Assembly: GCF_003003175.1 (NCBI RefSeq)
Contig: NZ_PVTY01000014.1
Span: forward strand, 1-64,000
Origin: Nesterenkonia sandarakina
Lineage (GTDB): Bacteria > Actinomycetota > Actinomycetes > Actinomycetales > Micrococcaceae
DNA length: 64,000 nt
Direction: 5' to 3'
Position numbers and translations under genes: made by a program. Under the pieces are notes generated by a model. It was not told the DNA's origin. It searched no databases and was given only the letters and a program-made list of their open reading frames with translations. Below, one piece after another: positions 62,561-64,000 of this stretch. The first letter of the stretch is position 1. Every line of letters begins with the position of its first letter.

Positions 62561-63296
62561 TCATGCCCTCCAGTGCGCGGGTGATTCCGCGCCCTGCGGT
62601 CTGCAGCGCCATCAGAAACTGTGGAATCTCGCTGGAACCGCGCGGGACCACCACCGTCAGCGCGGCCACCGCGTGTCCGCCGGCGTCGAGCACCGGGACC
62701 GAGACCCCGGTGGTCTCCGCGTTGATCATGCCGCTCAGCTGGGCGTGGCCACGGGTCCGGGCCTCGGCGAGCTCGCGGCGCAGCTGCGGTCGGGACTCCT
62801 CGATCAGCGCCCGGCGCGAGTCCCACCAGCTCTCCACGACGTGCGCCGGGGAATGGGCAAGCAGCACGTGTCCCATCGAGGTCAGGTGTGCCGGCATGGT
62901 GGTCGCGACCTCGGCCGGGTTGACCACCGCGCCGTGCCGGGAGAGCCGCTCCACGATCAGCACCCCGTGCTCGTCGAGGACCGAGAGCTGGGTGGTCTGG
63001 CGGACCACCGAGTTGACGTCATGCATGAAGGGCAGCGCAGCGGTGCGCAGCGTGCGGCTGATCGGGGCGCTCTGCGCGATCTCCCAGAGCCGCTGCCCCA
63101 GGACCAGCTCGCCGGAGGCGGAGGTGGCGAGCAGCCCGTGGGCCCGCATGGTGCGCACCAGCCGGTATCCAGTGGTCCGAGGCAGCCCGACGGCGTCGAT
63201 CAGCTCCCCGGCGGGAAGGCTGGGCCGGGTCTCGAGAGCGCTGAGGATCCGCATCGCGCGGTCGAGCACCGCGTCACCGCTGGGCGAGTTTGCCAT
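62553..63296 (-). CDS. IclR-family regulator of the pca operon (PcaR/PcaU-like)
   Basis: 247 residues: N-terminal winged helix (AVLDRAMRILSALETRPSLP; AVGLPRTTGYRLVRTMRAHG) and C-terminal ligand-binding GAF-like domain (VSVPVLDAGGHAVAALTVVVP). IclR proteins often control beta-ketoadipate operons in response to protocatechuate or beta-ketoadipate; it sits immediately upstream of pcaH. Start ATG 63296. It shows high N-terminal likeness to the divergent IclR gene at 63403. Confidence 0.92.
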   Translation of the reverse strand: MANSPSGDAVLDRAMRILSALETRPSLPAGELIDAVGLPRTTGYRLVRTMRAHGLLATSASGELVLGQRLWEIAQSAPISRTLRTAALPFMHDVNSVVRQTTQLSVLDEHGVLIVERLSRHGAVVNPAEVATTMPAHLTSMGHVLLAHSPAHVVESWWDSRRALIEESRPQLRRELAEARTRGHAQLSGMINAETTGVSVPVLDAGGHAVAALTVVVPRGSSEIPQFLMALQTAGRGITRALEGMSH

Positions 63297-63339
63297 GGGC
63301 CCAAGCCTAGCCGCGGTCTGGGCGCGGTCTCTCGGCCGT

Positions 63340-63360
63340 CGCCGGGGCGATCGCCCGGCG
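63340..63360. promoter_or_regulatory. Inverted repeat between divergent IclR genes
   Basis: A 21-bp imperfect inverted repeat with one bulged base whose centre is the perfect palindrome GGGCGATCGCCC. It lies midway in the 106-bp spacer of the two regulators, a typical place for a shared operator. Confidence 0.45.
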
Positions 63361-63389
63361 CGACAGGGGCCGACCCCGACCGCGGACGT

Positions 63390-63395
63390 TAGCAT
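63390..63395 (+). promoter_or_regulatory. Leaderless -10 element of the second IclR gene
   Basis: TAGCAT ends 7 nt before ATG 63403, with no Shine-Dalgarno sequence. Confidence 0.45.
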
Positions 63396-63402
63396 GTGAG
63401 CC

Positions 63403-64000
63403 ATGGCGAACTCCCCCACCGGCGACTCGGTCCTGACCCGGCTGGACCGGGTGCTCTCGACCTTCTCGGCGGCCGACAGCCTGCTCAGCGCCGCCGAGAT
63501 CGCCCGGCGCACCGGCCTGCCGCCCGCCACCGCACACCGGCTCTGTCGGGACATGGCCGAGCTGGGCTGGCTGGAGGCGCTGCCGGCGGGGTACATGGTC
63601 GGCACCCGGCTGTGGGAGATGACCAACCGCTCGGCGCCGACGATGAAGCTGGCGGTGCGCGCCCGGCCGTATCTCTCCGATGTCCACACCGTGATGGGTC
63701 AGCACGTGCAGCTCGGAGTGATCGAGGGACACGAGGTGCTCTTCGTGGACCGCCTCTCGGCGCGCGAGGCCCCGCGCATCCATGGCGGAGTGGCCGGCCG
63801 GCTGCCGCTGCACGTCTCGGCCACCGGGCTGGTGCTGCTGGCGCACGCCTCGCCCGAGTTCCGCACCTTCTACCGGACCCACCATCAGAAGGACTCTCCC
63901 GGGCCGATCATCTCCGAGGAGCGCCTGGAGCAGGTCCGACAGCAGGGCTATTGCGCGCAGACCGGGGTGATCGAGCGCGAGGTCACCGGCGTCGCGGTGC
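63403..64000 (+). CDS. Second IclR-family regulator (3' end beyond window)
   Basis: 199 codons are open from ATG 63403 to the window edge. N-terminus MANSPTGDSVLTRLDRVLST aligns with that of the adjacent IclR (MANSPSGDAVLDRAMRILSA). The winged helix (AEIARRTGLPPATAHRLCRD) and the start of the effector domain (VQLGVIEGHEVLFVDRLS; HVSATGLVLLAHAS) are present. It probably regulates a divergent operon to the right, perhaps other pca or aromatic genes such as pcaIJF, which are absent here. Confidence 0.9.
   Translation, partial: MANSPTGDSVLTRLDRVLSTFSAADSLLSAAEIARRTGLPPATAHRLCRDMAELGWLEALPAGYMVGTRLWEMTNRSAPTMKLAVRARPYLSDVHTVMGQHVQLGVIEGHEVLFVDRLSAREAPRIHGGVAGRLPLHVSATGLVLLAHASPEFRTFYRTHHQKDSPGPIISEERLEQVRQQGYCAQTGVIEREVTGVAV

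Overview
This window looks like a core-chromosome segment of a very GC-rich Gram-positive actinobacterium, most likely a Micrococcaceae member (Nesterenkonia/Arthrobacter-like). The evidence is an Lsr2 protein, an XPB helicase pair, DUF3027, DUF4229, DUF6350 and DUF6457 proteins, a DtxR/IdeR regulator, an actinobacterial-type SerC, and the neighbourhoods men-ccs/res and purN-DUF6350. The genus is an inference from gene content only. No prophage, CRISPR array or plasmid functions are visible. The only mobile DNA is the 3' end of an IS110-type transposase at the left edge.

Layout. 1-4.1 kb: IS110 remnant, lsr2, and a large FAD/Fe-S oxidoreductase. 4.3-8.7 kb: small membrane proteins and menaquinone genes menE and menA. 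8.7-13 kb: a minus-strand operon for cytochrome c maturation (thioredoxin-like lipoprotein, ccdA, resB, ccsB). 13-18.3 kb: histidine phosphatase, low-complexity membrane protein, purN, DUF6350, TauE-type exporter. 18.4-23.7 kb: mannosyltransferase-like GT4, App1-domain protein, inositol phosphatase, VIT-type metal transporter, PNPOx-like protein. 23.7-28.6 kb: sucD-sucC-pcrA. 28.7-35.5 kb: membrane protein, tRNA-Arg(CCT), small coiled-coil protein, nucleotidyltransferase-like protein, Old Yellow Enzyme, GH10 glycosidase without signal peptide, Ktr potassium uptake, cold-shock protein. 35.7-41.8 kb: an FdhF/YdeP molybdoenzyme with its maturation genes (fdhD, moeA, DUF6457, mobA) and an HNH protein. 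42-46.4 kb: NlpC/P60 wall hydrolase behind a long leader, DtxR regulator, serC, DUF3027, second cold-shock protein. 46.5-53.7 kb: XPB helicase operon, OmpR/HK two-component pair, orphan WXG100 protein. 53.8-57 kb: groL with two tandem CIRCE elements, FemAB-type transferase. 57-64 kb: MerR regulator with a divergent SnoaL-like target, then the protocatechuate branch of the beta-ketoadipate pathway (pcaHGBDC) with one IclR regulator upstream of pcaH and a second, divergent IclR gene cut by the window edge.

How the genes work together. MenE/MenA make the quinone pool used by the respiratory oxidoreductases. The res/ccd genes mature c-type cytochromes. SucCD sits in the TCA cycle, which receives the products of pca catabolism. 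FdhD, MoeA and MobA supply and insert molybdenum cofactor for the YdeP-type enzyme.

Regulatory structure is the richest part of the window. Many promoter-proximal genes have a TANNNT -10 hexamer ending 6-9 nt before the start codon, the signature of leaderless transcripts. There is a shared 17-bp palindrome upstream of both the res operon and the PNPOx gene, a MerR-type 19-bp-spacer promoter, tandem CIRCE boxes, and several unassigned perfect palindromes. I found no convincing wholly new multi-gene system. The best candidates for novelty are the shared palindrome regulon and the structured leader of the NlpC/P60 gene.
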